64,000 bases of DNA from Methylobacterium sp. (GCA_020253445.1 JADCBP010000004.1:248001-312000); one strand, 5' to 3'. Counted from the stretch's first letter, positions 26,826-36,114 are shown. The notes: generated by a model from the letters alone, not told the origin. Numbers and translations are program-made.

Positions 26826-29162
26826 ATGACCCGCCGACCCAAGACCAGCCAGGCGCATGCGCTGCCCTCGCGCGAGGATATCCTCGCCTTTCTCGCGAAT
26901 GCGCCCGATCGCGCCGGCAAGAACGAGATCGCGCGGCATTTCCACCTCAACGCCTCCGAACGCGTGACGCTGAAACGGATGCTGAAGGACATGCAGGCCG
27001 AGGGCCTGCTGGAAAAGCGCCAGCGCCGCCTCATCGCGCAGGGCCAGCTCGGCCCGGTCCTCATCGGCGAGGTGATCGGCCACGATTCGGATGGGGAATT
27101 GCTCGCGATCCCCGTGGATTGGAACGAGGCGCGCGGTGAAGCACCCCGCATCGTCGTCATCCTCCCGAAGCGCGGCGGGCGCGATGCCCCGCCCCCGCCC
27201 GGCCCCGGCGACCGCGCGCTGATGAAGATCGAGCCCACGAACGAGGAGGATGGCCCTCCTTACGAGGGCCGCATCCTCAAGATGCTCTCGCGGCCCGCAA
27301 AGCGCATGCTCGGGGTCTTCCGCACCGCGGCGGATGGCACGGGGCGCGTCGTTCCGGTGGATCGCAAGGGCCAGGGCCGCGAGGTCCGCATCCCCATGAC
27401 TGACCATCAGGCCGAGGATGGCGATCTCGTCACGGTCGACATCCATGACCGTCCCGGCGCCGGCCTCTCCGGTGGCAAGATCCGCGAGCGGCTCGGATCG
27501 CTGAAGAGCGAGCGGGCGGTGAGCCTCATCGCCATCCATAACCATGAAATCCCCTATGTCTTCTCCGAAGCGGCGCTGAAGGAAGCCGAGGGCGCGCAAG
27601 AGCCCACGCTTGAGGGACGCGAGGATTGGCGCGCCATTCCGCTCATCACCATCGATCCGGCGGATGCGAAGGACCATGACGACGCGGTGCATGCCGAGGC
27701 CGATCCCGACCCCGAAAATCCCGGCGGCTATATCCTCCATATCGCGATCGCCGATGTCGCCGCCTATGTCCGACCCGGCTCGGTGCTCGATCGCGAGGCG
27801 CGGTTGCGCGGCAATTCGGTCTATTTCCCGGATCGCGTCGTGCCGATGCTGCCGGAGCGCATTTCGAACAACCTCTGTTCGCTGAAGCCCGGCGTGAACC
27901 GTGCGGCCATGGGCCTGCGGGTGGTGGTGGACAGGCATGGCATGCGCCGCGCCCATTCGTTCCACCGCGTGCTCATGCGTTCTGCCGCGAAGATCGCCTA
28001 TCCGCAGGCGCAATCGGCCATCGATGGCCAGCCGGATGACACAACCGGCCCGCTGCTGGAGCCCGTGCTGAGGCCGCTTTACGGTGCCTATGCCGTGCTC
28101 AGGGCCGCGAGCGACGCCCGCGAGCCGCTCAATCTCGACCTGCCCGAGCGCAAGCTGGTGCTGGACCAACAGGGCCTCGTGACGGATGTGATCATTCCCG
28201 AGCGTCTCGACGCGCATCGGCTGATCGAGGAATTCATGATCCTCGCGAATGTCTGCGCGGCGGACACGCTGGAGAAGGCGCGCATTCCCCTGCTCTACCG
28301 CGTGCATGATGCGCCGAGCCTCGAGAAGATGCAGGTCTTGCGCGACTTTCTCGATACCGTGGGCATCACCCTGCCGAAGCAGGGCGCGGTGCGGCCGACC
28401 CTTTTCAACCGTATTCTCGCGCGGGTGAAGGAGAGCCCGAACGAGGTTCTGACCAACGAGATCATTCTGCGCAGCCAGGCGCAGGCAGAATATGCGCCGG
28501 AGAATATCGGGCATTTCGGGCTGAACCTTCGCCGCTACGCGCATTTCACCTCGCCCATCCGCCGCTATTCCGATCTCATCGTGCATCGCGGGCTGATCCG
28601 CGCGCATGCCTTCGGCGATGATGGCCTGCCGGACACCCTGCCGGATGCGATGAAGAAGCTCGGCGAGGACATCTCGGCCTGCGAGCGCCGCGCCATGGCG
28701 GCAGAGCGCGAGACGGCGGATCGGCTCATCGCGCAGTTCCTGGCCGAGCAGGTCGGCGCGAGCTTCTCCGGGCGCGTGACGGGGGTTACGCGCGCCGGGC
28801 TGTTCATCCGGCTGGATCGCACGGGGGCCGATGGCCTCGTTCCGATTTCCACACTCGGGGAGGAGCGATTCATCCATGACGAGGCTGCCCACGCGCTCGT
28901 CGGTCAGCGGACGGGCGAGAGTTTCCGCCTCGGCGACGCGGTGAAGGTGCGGCTTGTCGAGGCCCTCCCATTTGCGGGGGCGCTGCGCTTTGAAATGCTG
29001 AGCGAGGGGCGCTATGTGAAGGTGAGTCGCGGCCGTTCGCGCCTCCGCCCACGCGATGATCCGCGCGAGCGGCGGCAAGCCCGCCGCAATACGCGCCGGG
29101 ATGAACGCCCAGGGCGCGACGAACCGCGCGGCGGCGGTGATTTCCGCTTCGAGGAAGAGTGA
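26826..29162 (+). CDS. rnr: Ribonuclease R
   Basis: A 3'-5' exoribonuclease that degrades structured RNA. The 778-residue protein has an N-terminal helix-turn-helix (NEIARHFHLNASERVTLKRM), cold-shock domains, the RNB catalytic domain with ITIDPADAKDHDDAVH (the four Asp cluster) and GNSVYFPDRVVPMLPE, and a C-terminal S1 domain (about 640-725). It ends in an Arg/Asp-rich basic tail as in other RNase R proteins. ATG at 26826 has AAGAG five bases upstream; the GTG two codons earlier is less supported. The next gene starts in a TGATG overlap. Rhizobial topA-rnr linkage is kept. Confidence 0.97.
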   Translation: MTRRPKTSQAHALPSREDILAFLANAPDRAGKNEIARHFHLNASERVTLKRMLKDMQAEGLLEKRQRRLIAQGQLGPVLIGEVIGHDSDGELLAIPVDWNEARGEAPRIVVILPKRGGRDAPPPPGPGDRALMKIEPTNEEDGPPYEGRILKMLSRPAKRMLGVFRTAADGTGRVVPVDRKGQGREVRIPMTDHQAEDGDLVTVDIHDRPGAGLSGGKIRERLGSLKSERAVSLIAIHNHEIPYVFSEAALKEAEGAQEPTLEGREDWRAIPLITIDPADAKDHDDAVHAEADPDPENPGGYILHIAIADVAAYVRPGSVLDREARLRGNSVYFPDRVVPMLPERISNNLCSLKPGVNRAAMGLRVVVDRHGMRRAHSFHRVLMRSAAKIAYPQAQSAIDGQPDDTTGPLLEPVLRPLYGAYAVLRAASDAREPLNLDLPERKLVLDQQGLVTDVIIPERLDAHRLIEEFMILANVCAADTLEKARIPLLYRVHDAPSLEKMQVLRDFLDTVGITLPKQGAVRPTLFNRILARVKESPNEVLTNEIILRSQAQAEYAPENIGHFGLNLRRYAHFTSPIRRYSDLIVHRGLIRAHAFGDDGLPDTLPDAMKKLGEDISACERRAMAAERETADRLIAQFLAEQVGASFSGRVTGVTRAGLFIRLDRTGADGLVPISTLGEERFIHDEAAHALVGQRTGESFRLGDAVKVRLVEALPFAGALRFEMLSEGRYVKVSRGRSRLRPRDDPRERRQARRNTRRDERPGRDEPRGGGDFRFEEE

Positions 29163-29596
29163 TGAGCAACTGGAACGACCGAGCAAACGCCACCCCGAGC
29201 GAGGCCCCGCGCGACTGGAAACAGGCGATCGGTCGCGGTTTCCGTTGTCGTTGCCCCGCTTGCGGCGAGGGCAAGCTCTTCGGCAAGTTCCTGAAGGTGA
29301 AGCCGGAATGCGAAAAGTGCGGCGCGGAATTCTCGGGCCATCGCGCCGATGATCTTCCGCCCTACATCACGATCATGATCGTCGGGCATGTCATCGTGCC
29401 CTTGTTCCTGGTGTTCGAGCGCAGCACGAACTGGCCCGACTGGATGCACATGGTCATCTGGCTTTCGCTGACGGCCGCTCTCACCATGGCTCTGATCCAG
29501 CCTGTGAAGGGCGCGACCATCGCCTATCAATGGGCCTTGCGCCTGCATGGCTTCGATCCCGCCGGCGACATCCACGACATGCCTGCGAAGAGCTGA
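29162..29596 (+). CDS. DUF983 family membrane protein
   Basis: A 144-residue protein with two CxxC pairs near the N-terminus (CPACGEGKLF and CEKCGAEF) that form a probable zinc ribbon. The conserved stretch HRADDLPPYITIMIVGH follows and leads into two membrane helices. DUF983 proteins are common in Alphaproteobacteria and stand near rnr; function is unknown. Its start overlaps the rnr stop by one base and the Nudix gene follows within 5 bases, so the three are one transcript. Confidence 0.9.
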   Translation: MSNWNDRANATPSEAPRDWKQAIGRGFRCRCPACGEGKLFGKFLKVKPECEKCGAEFSGHRADDLPPYITIMIVGHVIVPLFLVFERSTNWPDWMHMVIWLSLTAALTMALIQPVKGATIAYQWALRLHGFDPAGDIHDMPAKS

Positions 29597-29601
29597 CCGC
29601 C

Positions 29602-30351
29602 GTGACCGGCCTGCCGACACCGTCTGAATGCCTGGAGCTTCTCAATCGTGAGGCCCGCCGCCATGCCGGGAAATCAGGCCGGCCGGTGGATGCCGCGACG
29701 CTGATCATCCTCGATCGCACGGGGCGCGAGCCGCGCCTGCTCATGGGACGGCGCCACAAGAACCACCGCTTCATGCCCGATGTGTTCGTTTTCCCCGGCG
29801 GGCGCTCGGAAACGGGCGATGCGCATGTGCCGGTGGCGGGAATGCTGGACGAGGCAACAATCCAGCGGCTGATGCTCGCGAGCCCTGGCGCGAACCCCTC
29901 GCGGATGAAGCGCCTTGCCCTGGCCGCCATCCGCGAGACTTTCGAGGAAACCGGCATCGTGATCGGCCGCAAGGCCAGTGATACTCCGCAACTCGCCGGC
30001 CCATGGGGCGAATTCACGGCAACGGGCCACCTGCCCGATCTCTCGGCCCTCGCCTATATCGCCCGCGCCATCACGCCGCCGCGCCGCCCCAAAAGGTTCG
30101 ATACGCGCTTTTTCGTAGTGGAATCCACCGCGATCGCCCACCAGGTTCCGGATATCGTAACGCCCGACAGCGAATTGACCGAACTCGCCTGGCTCACGCT
30201 CGACGATACGAAGGACCTGCCGCTGCCGGTCATTACCCGCGTGATGCTCGGCGAATTGCAGGGCTGGATCGAGGCCCGCGCCACGGGAACCGAACCCGCG
30301 ATTCCCTTCTATTGCGAACGCCACGGCCGCATGGAGCGAAACCTGATCTGA
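29602..30351 (+). CDS. Nudix hydrolase
   Basis: A 249-residue protein with start GTG at 29602, five bases after the DUF983 stop. The core Nudix box is present as RETFEETGIVIG (REx2EExGU). The usual leading Gly is replaced in LALAAIRETF, so the box is slightly off consensus. FPGGRSETGD ahead of it and PRRPKRFDTRFFVVE after it match the larger Nudix subgroup found beside rnr in Rhizobiales. Such enzymes cut nucleoside diphosphates linked to other groups, for example CoA or NADH. Substrate is unknown. The TGA stop adjoins palindromic element B. Confidence 0.88.
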   Translation: MTGLPTPSECLELLNREARRHAGKSGRPVDAATLIILDRTGREPRLLMGRRHKNHRFMPDVFVFPGGRSETGDAHVPVAGMLDEATIQRLMLASPGANPSRMKRLALAAIRETFEETGIVIGRKASDTPQLAGPWGEFTATGHLPDLSALAYIARAITPPRRPKRFDTRFFVVESTAIAHQVPDIVTPDSELTELAWLTLDDTKDLPLPVITRVMLGELQGWIEARATGTEPAIPFYCERHGRMERNLI

Positions 30352-30458
30352 ATTCGGTTCGCATGAACCTGGCGCGGGCCGGGTTCCACTTGCCCGACAT
30401 GATTTCAGAGAATTTTCCTCACGCGAACCGGTGCCCACTTCGCTTGAAAATGCTTTAG
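30352..30458 (+). repeat. Palindromic element, copy B (divergent, about 107 bp)
   Basis: The clear part is a hairpin with ATTTTC (30412-30417) pairing GAAAAT (30446-30451), GCGAA (30423-30427) pairing TTCGC (30439-30443), and the 11-base loop CCGGTGCCCAC. A second hairpin upstream has CGGGC and GCCCG around a CGGGTTCCACTT loop. The right end GCTTTAG carries the TAA stop of the minus-strand gene next to it. The left half is not like the other copies. Confidence 0.65.
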
Positions 30459-31000
30459 AACGGAACGCCCGGTACCGGCGACTTCGAGCCCGGCATGGGC
30501 TGGATCTTCGCATCCTTCGGCACCGTGAAGAGCGCGGGGTTCTGCGCCTGCCGCAGCAGGCGGATCGCGCGGAACGGGGCGCCACCCTCCTCCATCACGA
30601 GCGGAATGCCATCATCAGAGAGGCAGATCGTCGTGCCATTCACCCGGGCTTCGCGACAGGTTTCGCCGGCCACCTCGCGCATGGCCTCGCCCGGAAGGAC
30701 GGCCATCCCGATGATCGGTCGCCCCCGGCTGCCATAGATGCCCTGCCGCCCTTCCTGCACGAGGATGAGCACATCGCCCTTCGCGAGGTCCCGCAGCATG
30801 ACCTGCCCGGAACCGTCGAGCGCCTCGATGCGCAGGATGCGCCGCTCGGCGAGATAGCGCATGCGCATCATCTTGCCGCCCTCGTCCTGCACTCCATCCA
30901 TCTCGAAATCGCGGTTGCCGAACAGGGTGAAGCCGGCGCCCTGCGCAAAGGCGATGAGCATGCCGGACAGCAGAGCCAGAAGAACCGCGAGAATGCGCAA
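30455..31000 (-). CDS. Secreted hypothetical protein
   Basis: A 181-residue protein. TTG at 31000 is chosen as start: it has AGAAAGG eight bases upstream and begins a clean signal peptide (MRILAVLLALLSGMLIAFAQ). A further ATG at 31043-31045 in the same frame would overlap the divergent MFS start and is less likely. The mature part is mixed charged with GNRDFEMDGVQDEGG and a Pro-rich end. One Cys pair (GETCREARVNGTTICL) could form a disulfide in the periplasm. No family is recognised. Its stop TAA is in the edge of element B. Confidence 0.7.
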   Translation of the reverse strand: MRILAVLLALLSGMLIAFAQGAGFTLFGNRDFEMDGVQDEGGKMMRMRYLAERRILRIEALDGSGQVMLRDLAKGDVLILVQEGRQGIYGSRGRPIIGMAVLPGEAMREVAGETCREARVNGTTICLSDDGIPLVMEEGGAPFRAIRLLRQAQNPALFTVPKDAKIQPMPGSKSPVPGVPF

Positions 31001-31043
31001 AGCTTGCGCCTTTCTGTCATTCGAATCGTGCGAGAACACTAGC

Positions 31044-32234
31044 ATGACAGAACCCGCCAGCCAGCCTGCCCCGCAAACGGACCTGAATGTCACCGAACGC
31101 CTCCGCGTGATCCTCTCCGCTGTGGCAATCGTGACGCTGGTCGGGGTTTCACTCAGCGTGTCCGGGCCGCTGCTCGCGCTGGAAATGGAGCGCTGGGGCA
31201 CGCCCTCCACCATTGCCGGGCTCACGGCCACGCTGGCGGGCGTCGGCAACCTCCTGTTCGTGCCCTTCGTGCCGCGCCTCGCCGCGCGCTTCGGCGTGAA
31301 ATGGCTCGTGGCAACCATGCTGCTGCTCGCGGCCGGGCTGCATTTTGCCTTCTGGGCCCTGCCCAATCTCTGGGTCTGGGCGGCGTTCCGCTTCATGCTC
31401 GGCGCGGCGATCGGCACCCTTTTCGTGCTCTCCGAATACTGGATCAGCGCGGCAGCCAACCCGCTGCGGCGCGGCTTCATCATGGGGGCCTATGCGACCG
31501 CGCTGGCCCTGGGCTTCGCGATCGGCCCGCTGATGCTGACCGTGACCGGCACGCAGGGCATGTTGCCCTATGCCGCGACGGCTGTTCTGATTCTCACCGG
31601 CCTCATGCCCCTGAAGCTCATCGGCCCGAGTGCCGCGACCGTGCATGGCTCGCCGCGCGCTTCGGTCCTGAGCTTCGTGCGGCTTGCCCCGGCGGCAACG
31701 CTCGCCGCCCTCACCGTGGGCGCGATCGAGATCGGCGCCTTCACGCAGCTCTCCATCCATGGCTTGCGGATGGGATGGCCGGAAGACTCCGCCGCCATGC
31801 TGGTTTCCGCCTTCGCCATCGGCAACGTGCTGTTCCAGATGCCCATGGGTTGGCTGGCGGACCGGCTCGACCGCCGGAAGATCCTGCTGGGCATCGCCCT
31901 GTCCGCGACCGTCATCGCGTGCTGCCTGCCGCTGACCGGCTCGGCCTTCTGGCCCCATGCCGGGCTGCTGATGCTGCTCGGCGGCCTTGTGGGCGCGCTC
32001 TACACCGTGGGGCTCGCGCATCTGTCGAGCCGCTTCGCGCAGGCCGATCTCGTCTCGGCCAACGCGGCCTTCGTGATGCTCTATTCCGTCGGGCAAATGG
32101 CCGGGCCGCCGCTGCTGGGCGCGGGCATCGATGTGGCGGGCACCTGGGGCGTGCCGGTGACGGTGGCGATGGTGCTCGCGCTTTACGGCTTCGTCGTCGC
32201 CAGCCGCCTGCGGGCCGGGCCTGCGCGCGGATGA
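31044..32234 (+). CDS. MFS transporter, YcaD/UMF1-like 12-helix
   Basis: A 396-residue major facilitator protein with 12 predicted helices. MFS signature loops are seen in FVPRLAARFGVKWL (between helices 2 and 3) and GWLADRLDRRKILLG (between 8 and 9). EYWISAAANPLRRG after helix 4 is typical of the YcaD subgroup. ATG at 31044 is the start; the frame upstream overlaps the divergent gene and is unconserved. Likely an exporter of small metabolites or drugs; no substrate can be assigned. A hairpin with T-rich tail at 32293-32323 probably ends its transcript. Confidence 0.9.
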   Translation: MTEPASQPAPQTDLNVTERLRVILSAVAIVTLVGVSLSVSGPLLALEMERWGTPSTIAGLTATLAGVGNLLFVPFVPRLAARFGVKWLVATMLLLAAGLHFAFWALPNLWVWAAFRFMLGAAIGTLFVLSEYWISAAANPLRRGFIMGAYATALALGFAIGPLMLTVTGTQGMLPYAATAVLILTGLMPLKLIGPSAATVHGSPRASVLSFVRLAPAATLAALTVGAIEIGAFTQLSIHGLRMGWPEDSAAMLVSAFAIGNVLFQMPMGWLADRLDRRKILLGIALSATVIACCLPLTGSAFWPHAGLLMLLGGLVGALYTVGLAHLSSRFAQADLVSANAAFVMLYSVGQMAGPPLLGAGIDVAGTWGVPVTVAMVLALYGFVVASRLRAGPARG

Positions 32235-32292
32235 CGCCGCGCTTTTGCGCTTGACTTCCGCCCCCCGTTTGGCGAAGAGGACCGTCTGATTG

Positions 32293-32323
32293 CCGGGCGC
32301 TCTCCGCCCGGTCTTTCGTTTTT
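32293..32323 (+). terminator. Intrinsic terminator after MFS gene
   Basis: CCGGGCG (32293-32299) and CGCCCGG (32305-32311) form a seven-base stem with a five-base loop, followed by TCTTTCGTTTTT. It lies between the MFS stop and the rpmG start, so rpmG needs its own promoter in the remaining 50 bases or reads through. Confidence 0.7.
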
Positions 32324-32374
32324 CAGGCAATCCGCGCTGGCTCCAGTCGGGTTGACCGTTCCAGAGGTGAGATC

Positions 32375-32542
32375 ATGGCCAAGGCCGCCACCATCAAGAT
32401 CAAGCTCGTCTCGACGGCCGATACCGGCTATTTCTACGTGACGAAGAAGAATGCCCGCACCGCGACCGAGAAGCTCTCGTTCAAGAAGTATGATCCGGTT
32501 GCGAAGAAGCATGTGGAGTTCAAGGAAGCCAAGATCAAGTGA
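32375..32542 (+). CDS. rpmG: 50S ribosomal protein L33, cysteine-free form
   Basis: A 55-residue basic protein of the large subunit. The sequence starts [20 protein letters not shown] and has [17 protein letters not shown] and [10 protein letters not shown], the usual L33 pattern. The two zinc-binding CxxC pairs of the other L33 form are absent, so this is the zinc-independent (C-minus) type. A GAGGTGA Shine-Dalgarno is six bases upstream. A strong terminator follows the stop. rpmG beside pleD-divK is the common order in Rhizobiales. Confidence 0.96.
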   Translation: MAKAATIKIKLVSTADTGYFYVTKKNARTATEKLSFKKYDPVAKKHVEFKEAKIK

Positions 32543-32868
32543 TCTCGCTTCCTTCGCAAAGCGGAACGACAAAGGCGCGCTCGGGCGCCTTTTTTGTTGT
32601 CTTTTCAGGCCCTTGCGCGAGCATTTCGAGAAGTTGATTCAAGAAAAGAAAAGGGCCGGTGCCAGAACGGTCGAGGAGGCAACCTTCCCCGTCGCAGCAA
32701 GCCGGCCCAACCCGTAAGGACCCAGGAGATGCGGCGGACCTGAGCAACCCTCGCGGGACCGGACGGGCGAAAAGGCCAGAGACCGAATCGCGCCGTTCCG
32801 TTTATCAAGATCATGATCCTAGCCTGCCCGTGCCGCTTGGCAAGGGCGCGGGCGTCAGGCTGCGAGCT
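32543..32868. other. 326-bp gap between rpmG and the pleD stop
   Basis: Beyond the rpmG terminator (32571-32595) I see no gene. Both strands carry only short, low-quality frames. The right end holds a 14-bp tandem duplication that includes the pleD stop. Confidence 0.6.
32571..32595 (+). terminator. Intrinsic terminator of rpmG
   Basis: AAAGGCGC (32571-32578) and GCGCCTTT (32585-32592) make a perfect eight-base stem with a six-base loop and a run of six T ending at 32595. It lies 28 bases after the rpmG stop. Confidence 0.92.
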
Positions 32869-32882
32869 TCAGGCTGCGAGCT
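32855..32882. repeat. 14-bp tandem duplication at the pleD stop
   Basis: TCAGGCTGCGAGCT occurs twice without a gap (32855-32868, 32869-32882). The second unit encodes the last codons and stop of pleD on the minus strand, and the first repeats them after the stop. It looks like a recent slippage event. Confidence 0.9.
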
Positions 32883-34239
32883 TCACCTGGTTGCGCCCGG
32901 AACGCTTGGCCTCGTAGAGCGCATCATCGGCCATCTTGAAGAGGCGGTCCGGGCTGTCGAAACCCTCCCCGGCTGTCGCCACGCCGATCGATACGGTGAG
33001 GTCGAGCGACTTGCCGCCGTTCTGCACGGGGAAGGGTGTCTTCTCGATGTTGAGGCGGATGCGCTCGGCCACGCAACTGGCGGCAAAGGCCTCGGTATCC
33101 GGCATCACGATCACGAATTCCTCGCCGCCGAAGCGGGCGACGACATCGATGCCGCGCACCACCTTGCGCAGGCGCTCTGCGCATTCGCGCAGAACCTCGT
33201 CGCCCGAATCGTGGCCATGCTGGTCGTTGATGCGCTTGAAGTGATCGATGTCGATGACGAGCAGCGAGATCGCCGCGCCGCGCACGAGCGTGTCGTTCAT
33301 CAGGCTCGCGAGATGGGTATGGAAAAAGCGGCGATTGTGAAGCTTGGTCAGCGGATCGATGATCGCCAGTTCCATCGAGGCCTGCAGGTTCTCGCGCAGG
33401 CGTTCCTGGTAGCGCTTCTTGCGCACCTGCGTCGAGATGCGGGCGACAAGCTCGTTCCGGTCGATCGGGCGGATGAGATAGTCGTTGACGCCCATATCGA
33501 GGGCGCGCATCACGCGGGCATCATCGGTTGTCTCGGCCAGAACGAGAATCGGCAGGTTGCGCAGCTTGTCGTTGGAGCGCATCTGCGAGACGATGCGCAG
33601 GGGGTCGACATTCTGAAGGCCGAGGCTCAGCACGAGGCAATCGCGGCCATCCCCCGGAAGGCGGGCGACGAGATCGCCCGGTGCATCGACGCAATCCACC
33701 ACATGGTGCTGGGCGAGCGCCACCTTCATCCGGTCGGCCGCGTTGGCGCGATCCTCGACAATGAGGATGCGGCCGTTCCGGCCATCCTCGGCGGCGGCGA
33801 TCGCGAGCGGGTCGGGAAGGCCCAGCGTCTGCGAGTTCGCCGCGCGTGCGCGCAGTTCATCCGTCAGGTGCTTCAGCCGCACGAGGCTGCGCACGCGGGT
33901 GAGCAGCGCGATCTCGTTGATGGGCTTGGTGAGGAAGTCATCGGCACCAGCCTGCAGGCCACGCAGGCGATCCGCGGGGCTGTCGAGCGCCGTCACCATC
34001 ACCACCGGCAGATGGGCAGTGGCCGGCGCGGATTTCAGGCGCTGGCAGACCTCGAAGCCATCCATGGCAGGCATCATCACATCGAGCAGAACCATATCGC
34101 ATTCGCCGCGCTCGCAGATATCGAGCGCCTGCGGGCCGTTCATGGCCGTCACAACGGTGAAATACTCGGCGGTGAGACGCGCCTCGAGAAGCCGGATATT
34201 GGCGAAGACATCATCGACGATGAGGATGCGAGCGGTCAT
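32869..34239 (-). CDS. pleD: Response regulator / diguanylate cyclase PleD
   Basis: PleD makes cyclic di-GMP on phosphorylation and drives the motile-to-sessile pole switch in Caulobacter and relatives. The 456-residue protein has REC1 with the phospho-acceptor D53 (LLDVMMP), a second REC (about 155-275) that lacks the Asp (VLSLGLQ in its place), and a C-terminal GGDEF domain with the active form GGEEF. The inhibitory I-site RxxD is present as RGID just before VVARFGGEEF. It follows divK by 6 bases and so is in the divK-pleD operon. Start ATG at 34239. Confidence 0.97.
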   Translation of the reverse strand: MTARILIVDDVFANIRLLEARLTAEYFTVVTAMNGPQALDICERGECDMVLLDVMMPAMDGFEVCQRLKSAPATAHLPVVMVTALDSPADRLRGLQAGADDFLTKPINEIALLTRVRSLVRLKHLTDELRARAANSQTLGLPDPLAIAAAEDGRNGRILIVEDRANAADRMKVALAQHHVVDCVDAPGDLVARLPGDGRDCLVLSLGLQNVDPLRIVSQMRSNDKLRNLPILVLAETTDDARVMRALDMGVNDYLIRPIDRNELVARISTQVRKKRYQERLRENLQASMELAIIDPLTKLHNRRFFHTHLASLMNDTLVRGAAISLLVIDIDHFKRINDQHGHDSGDEVLRECAERLRKVVRGIDVVARFGGEEFVIVMPDTEAFAASCVAERIRLNIEKTPFPVQNGGKSLDLTVSIGVATAGEGFDSPDRLFKMADDALYEAKRSGRNQVKLAA

Positions 34240-34245
34240 GGGAGG

Positions 34246-34611
34246 TCAGCCGATGAAGTTCCGGACGGTTTCAACGAATTTTACGACGGAGATTGGCTTC
34301 GAGAGATACCCCTCGCAGCCAGATCCGCGGATGCGCTCCTCGTCCCCTTTCATCGCAAAGGCCGTGATGGCGATGACCGGAATGGTCCTCAGGTCGTCGT
34401 CTTCCTTCAGGAGCTTGATGACATCCATCCCGGATACTTCCGGAAGCTGGATATCCATCAGAATGAGATCGGGATGATGGTTACGGGCCAGTTCAAGACC
34501 TTCCAGACCAAGGCGAGTTTTCAGCGTCGCATAGCCATGCGCTTCCAGAAGATCGTTGAAGAGCTTCATGTTGAGGTCATTGTCCTCAACAATGAGAACG
34601 GTCTTCGGCAT
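34246..34611 (-). CDS. divK: Single-domain response regulator DivK
   Basis: DivK (121 residues) is the polar phospho-relay protein that steers the cell cycle through DivJ, PleC and the CtrA pathway. A single REC domain has the acidic pair E9/D10, phospho-acceptor D53 in [13 protein letters not shown], the conserved Thr in AITAFAM, and Lys in LSKPISV. ATG at 34611 ([11 protein letters not shown]) is the standard start; the frame extends 19 residues upstream without likeness. It is the first gene of divK-pleD and is divergent from the DUF3572 gene. Confidence 0.97.
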   Translation of the reverse strand: MPKTVLIVEDNDLNMKLFNDLLEAHGYATLKTRLGLEGLELARNHHPDLILMDIQLPEVSGMDVIKLLKEDDDLRTIPVIAITAFAMKGDEERIRGSGCEGYLSKPISVVKFVETVRNFIG

Positions 34612-34787
34612 CGATTCGGTCCATCCTGTTGGAAGCGCGCCATGGAGGGGCCCACTCCGGTCCCTCACGGAGTTCTAGACCAAAAGGGGTGAACCAATCG
34701 GTAAGCGATTGATCTCGCGACCCCGCCGGGGCACTTCGTTAACAGCATGGTTGAACAATTCCTAACTCCTTCGCACGGAGCAATCGC

Positions 34788-35057
34788 ATGCCCCCTCGCC
34801 CCCCGACCGCTGATCCGGAAATGCTCGCGATCTCGGCGCTTTCCTTCCTGGCAGAGGAGCCGGAACGGCTGTCGCGCTTTCTTGATCTGACGGGCCTTTC
34901 GCCAACAACCTTGCGGCGGGCCGCAGCCGAACCGCGCTTTCTCGCTTCCGTTCTGGATTATCTCGTGGCGGATGAGAGCCTGCTGCTGGCCTTCGCGGCC
35001 AATGCACAGGTCGCGCCCGAGACGGTCGTCGCCACAGCCGAACGCCATCGGCGCTGA
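34788..35057 (+). CDS. DUF3572 family protein
   Basis: A small 89-residue acidic, helical protein. It has the family-like run AISALSFLAEEPERLSRFL followed by TGLSPTTLRRAA. A GGAG Shine-Dalgarno is seven bases upstream of ATG. DUF3572 genes sit opposite divK in many Rhizobiales, as here. Function is unknown. It faces the eipB stop with only four bases between. Confidence 0.85.
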   Translation: MPPRPPTADPEMLAISALSFLAEEPERLSRFLDLTGLSPTTLRRAAAEPRFLASVLDYLVADESLLLAFAANAQVAPETVVATAERHRR

Positions 35058-35061
35058 AGGC

Positions 35062-35955
35062 TCAACGCGCGCAAGGGTCGGCCTTCAGCGCCTCGTATTT
35101 CACGGCACGCCCCGTCAGCGAGAATTCCGGGAAATCGAACACGAGATCACCCATCACGCCATTTGCGAAAACGACCGAACGCAAGGTGTAAACCGGCACA
35201 CGATCCCCCGGCTCGTCGTTGAAATAAGCCATCGAGACCGGCCAGCGGCGCATGGAGGCGAGTTCGGGCATGCGCAGAACCTCCTCCACCCGGTTGTTGC
35301 GATCGCCCTCGAGCGGCGGGCCGATGGTGGTATTCACCTCGAAGACCTTCTCGCCGCCCTCCGACCCATCGAAGACGCGATTCTTGAAAGTGCGCTCGCC
35401 CTTTTGCGCGGCGGCGATGATCGCGATCGACATCGCCGAGGGAAACATCACATCGCCGTCGAAATCACTCTTCCGGCCCGGCGGCTTGCGCATCGCCACC
35501 GACAGCGAGCCATCGGCGCGGCGTCGGGCTTCGCCGTCGGCATCACGGAGCACTTGCCCCTGCATGCGATTGAGCATGGAGAAGGTGAAGCGACGATTAT
35601 CCGCGTCCTCGAACAGATTCACGCGGAAATCCATGCGGCGCGCGGCGCCATCGGAATCCAGAAGATCCACGACCTGCCGGTAATTCGTGGCATAGCCCTC
35701 GCAGGCATTGCCGGAAAACTCGATCGCCATCAGCCCGCTGGCGCCGGTTATGCCCTGCGAGCCTCCCTTCGGACCGAGCTGCACCTGATAGACGATACGA
35801 TGCGGCTGGAGCACCACCCGCGCGGGATCGGCCAAGGAAGGCGCCTGTGCCATGGCCGGCGAGAATTCCGGCGCGAGAAACGAGGCCGAAGCGAACAAGG
35901 CGGCAGCCAGCCGCACAGAGATTTTTCCTGCCACCATCGACCGCACCATGCCCAT
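35062..35955 (-). CDS. eipB: Cell envelope integrity protein EipB-like (DUF1849)
   Basis: A 297-residue periplasmic protein. Starts near 35955 (MGMVRSM...) have AGGGA eight bases upstream; ATG at 35949 and 35937 are alternatives. The signal peptide ends near PAMAQAPS. The body is beta-rich with two cysteines (NACEGYATNY and the C-terminal KADPCAR), matching the conserved disulfide of EipB. In Brucella EipB is needed for envelope stability under stress and in infection. The assignment rests on length, the cysteine pattern and VLQPHRIVYQVQLG-type wording. Confidence 0.85.
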   Translation of the reverse strand: MGMVRSMVAGKISVRLAAALFASASFLAPEFSPAMAQAPSLADPARVVLQPHRIVYQVQLGPKGGSQGITGASGLMAIEFSGNACEGYATNYRQVVDLLDSDGAARRMDFRVNLFEDADNRRFTFSMLNRMQGQVLRDADGEARRRADGSLSVAMRKPPGRKSDFDGDVMFPSAMSIAIIAAAQKGERTFKNRVFDGSEGGEKVFEVNTTIGPPLEGDRNNRVEEVLRMPELASMRRWPVSMAYFNDEPGDRVPVYTLRSVVFANGVMGDLVFDFPEFSLTGRAVKYEALKADPCAR

Positions 35956-36114
35956 TCGCCGTTTCCCTGCTTGCCTTCCCGAACCCTGGCCGTCTCCGAT
36001 CCACGATCCGCATGGCCAATTTGCGGCGAGTGGCTTGAGAATCGTGCATCGCCGGATCAAGAATACGTGTCAGCCTTTCTGGGCGAGACCAATACCGGAC
36101 GCAAGGAGAACACC

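Noticed and set aside
26784-29186. 800-codon minus-strand frame
   Set aside because: It lies wholly antisense to rnr, which has all RNase R motifs.
34739-34753. TTAA-N7-GTTG ahead of divK and DUF3572 as a CtrA site
   Set aside because: The second half departs from TTAA at two or more bases; too weak to report.
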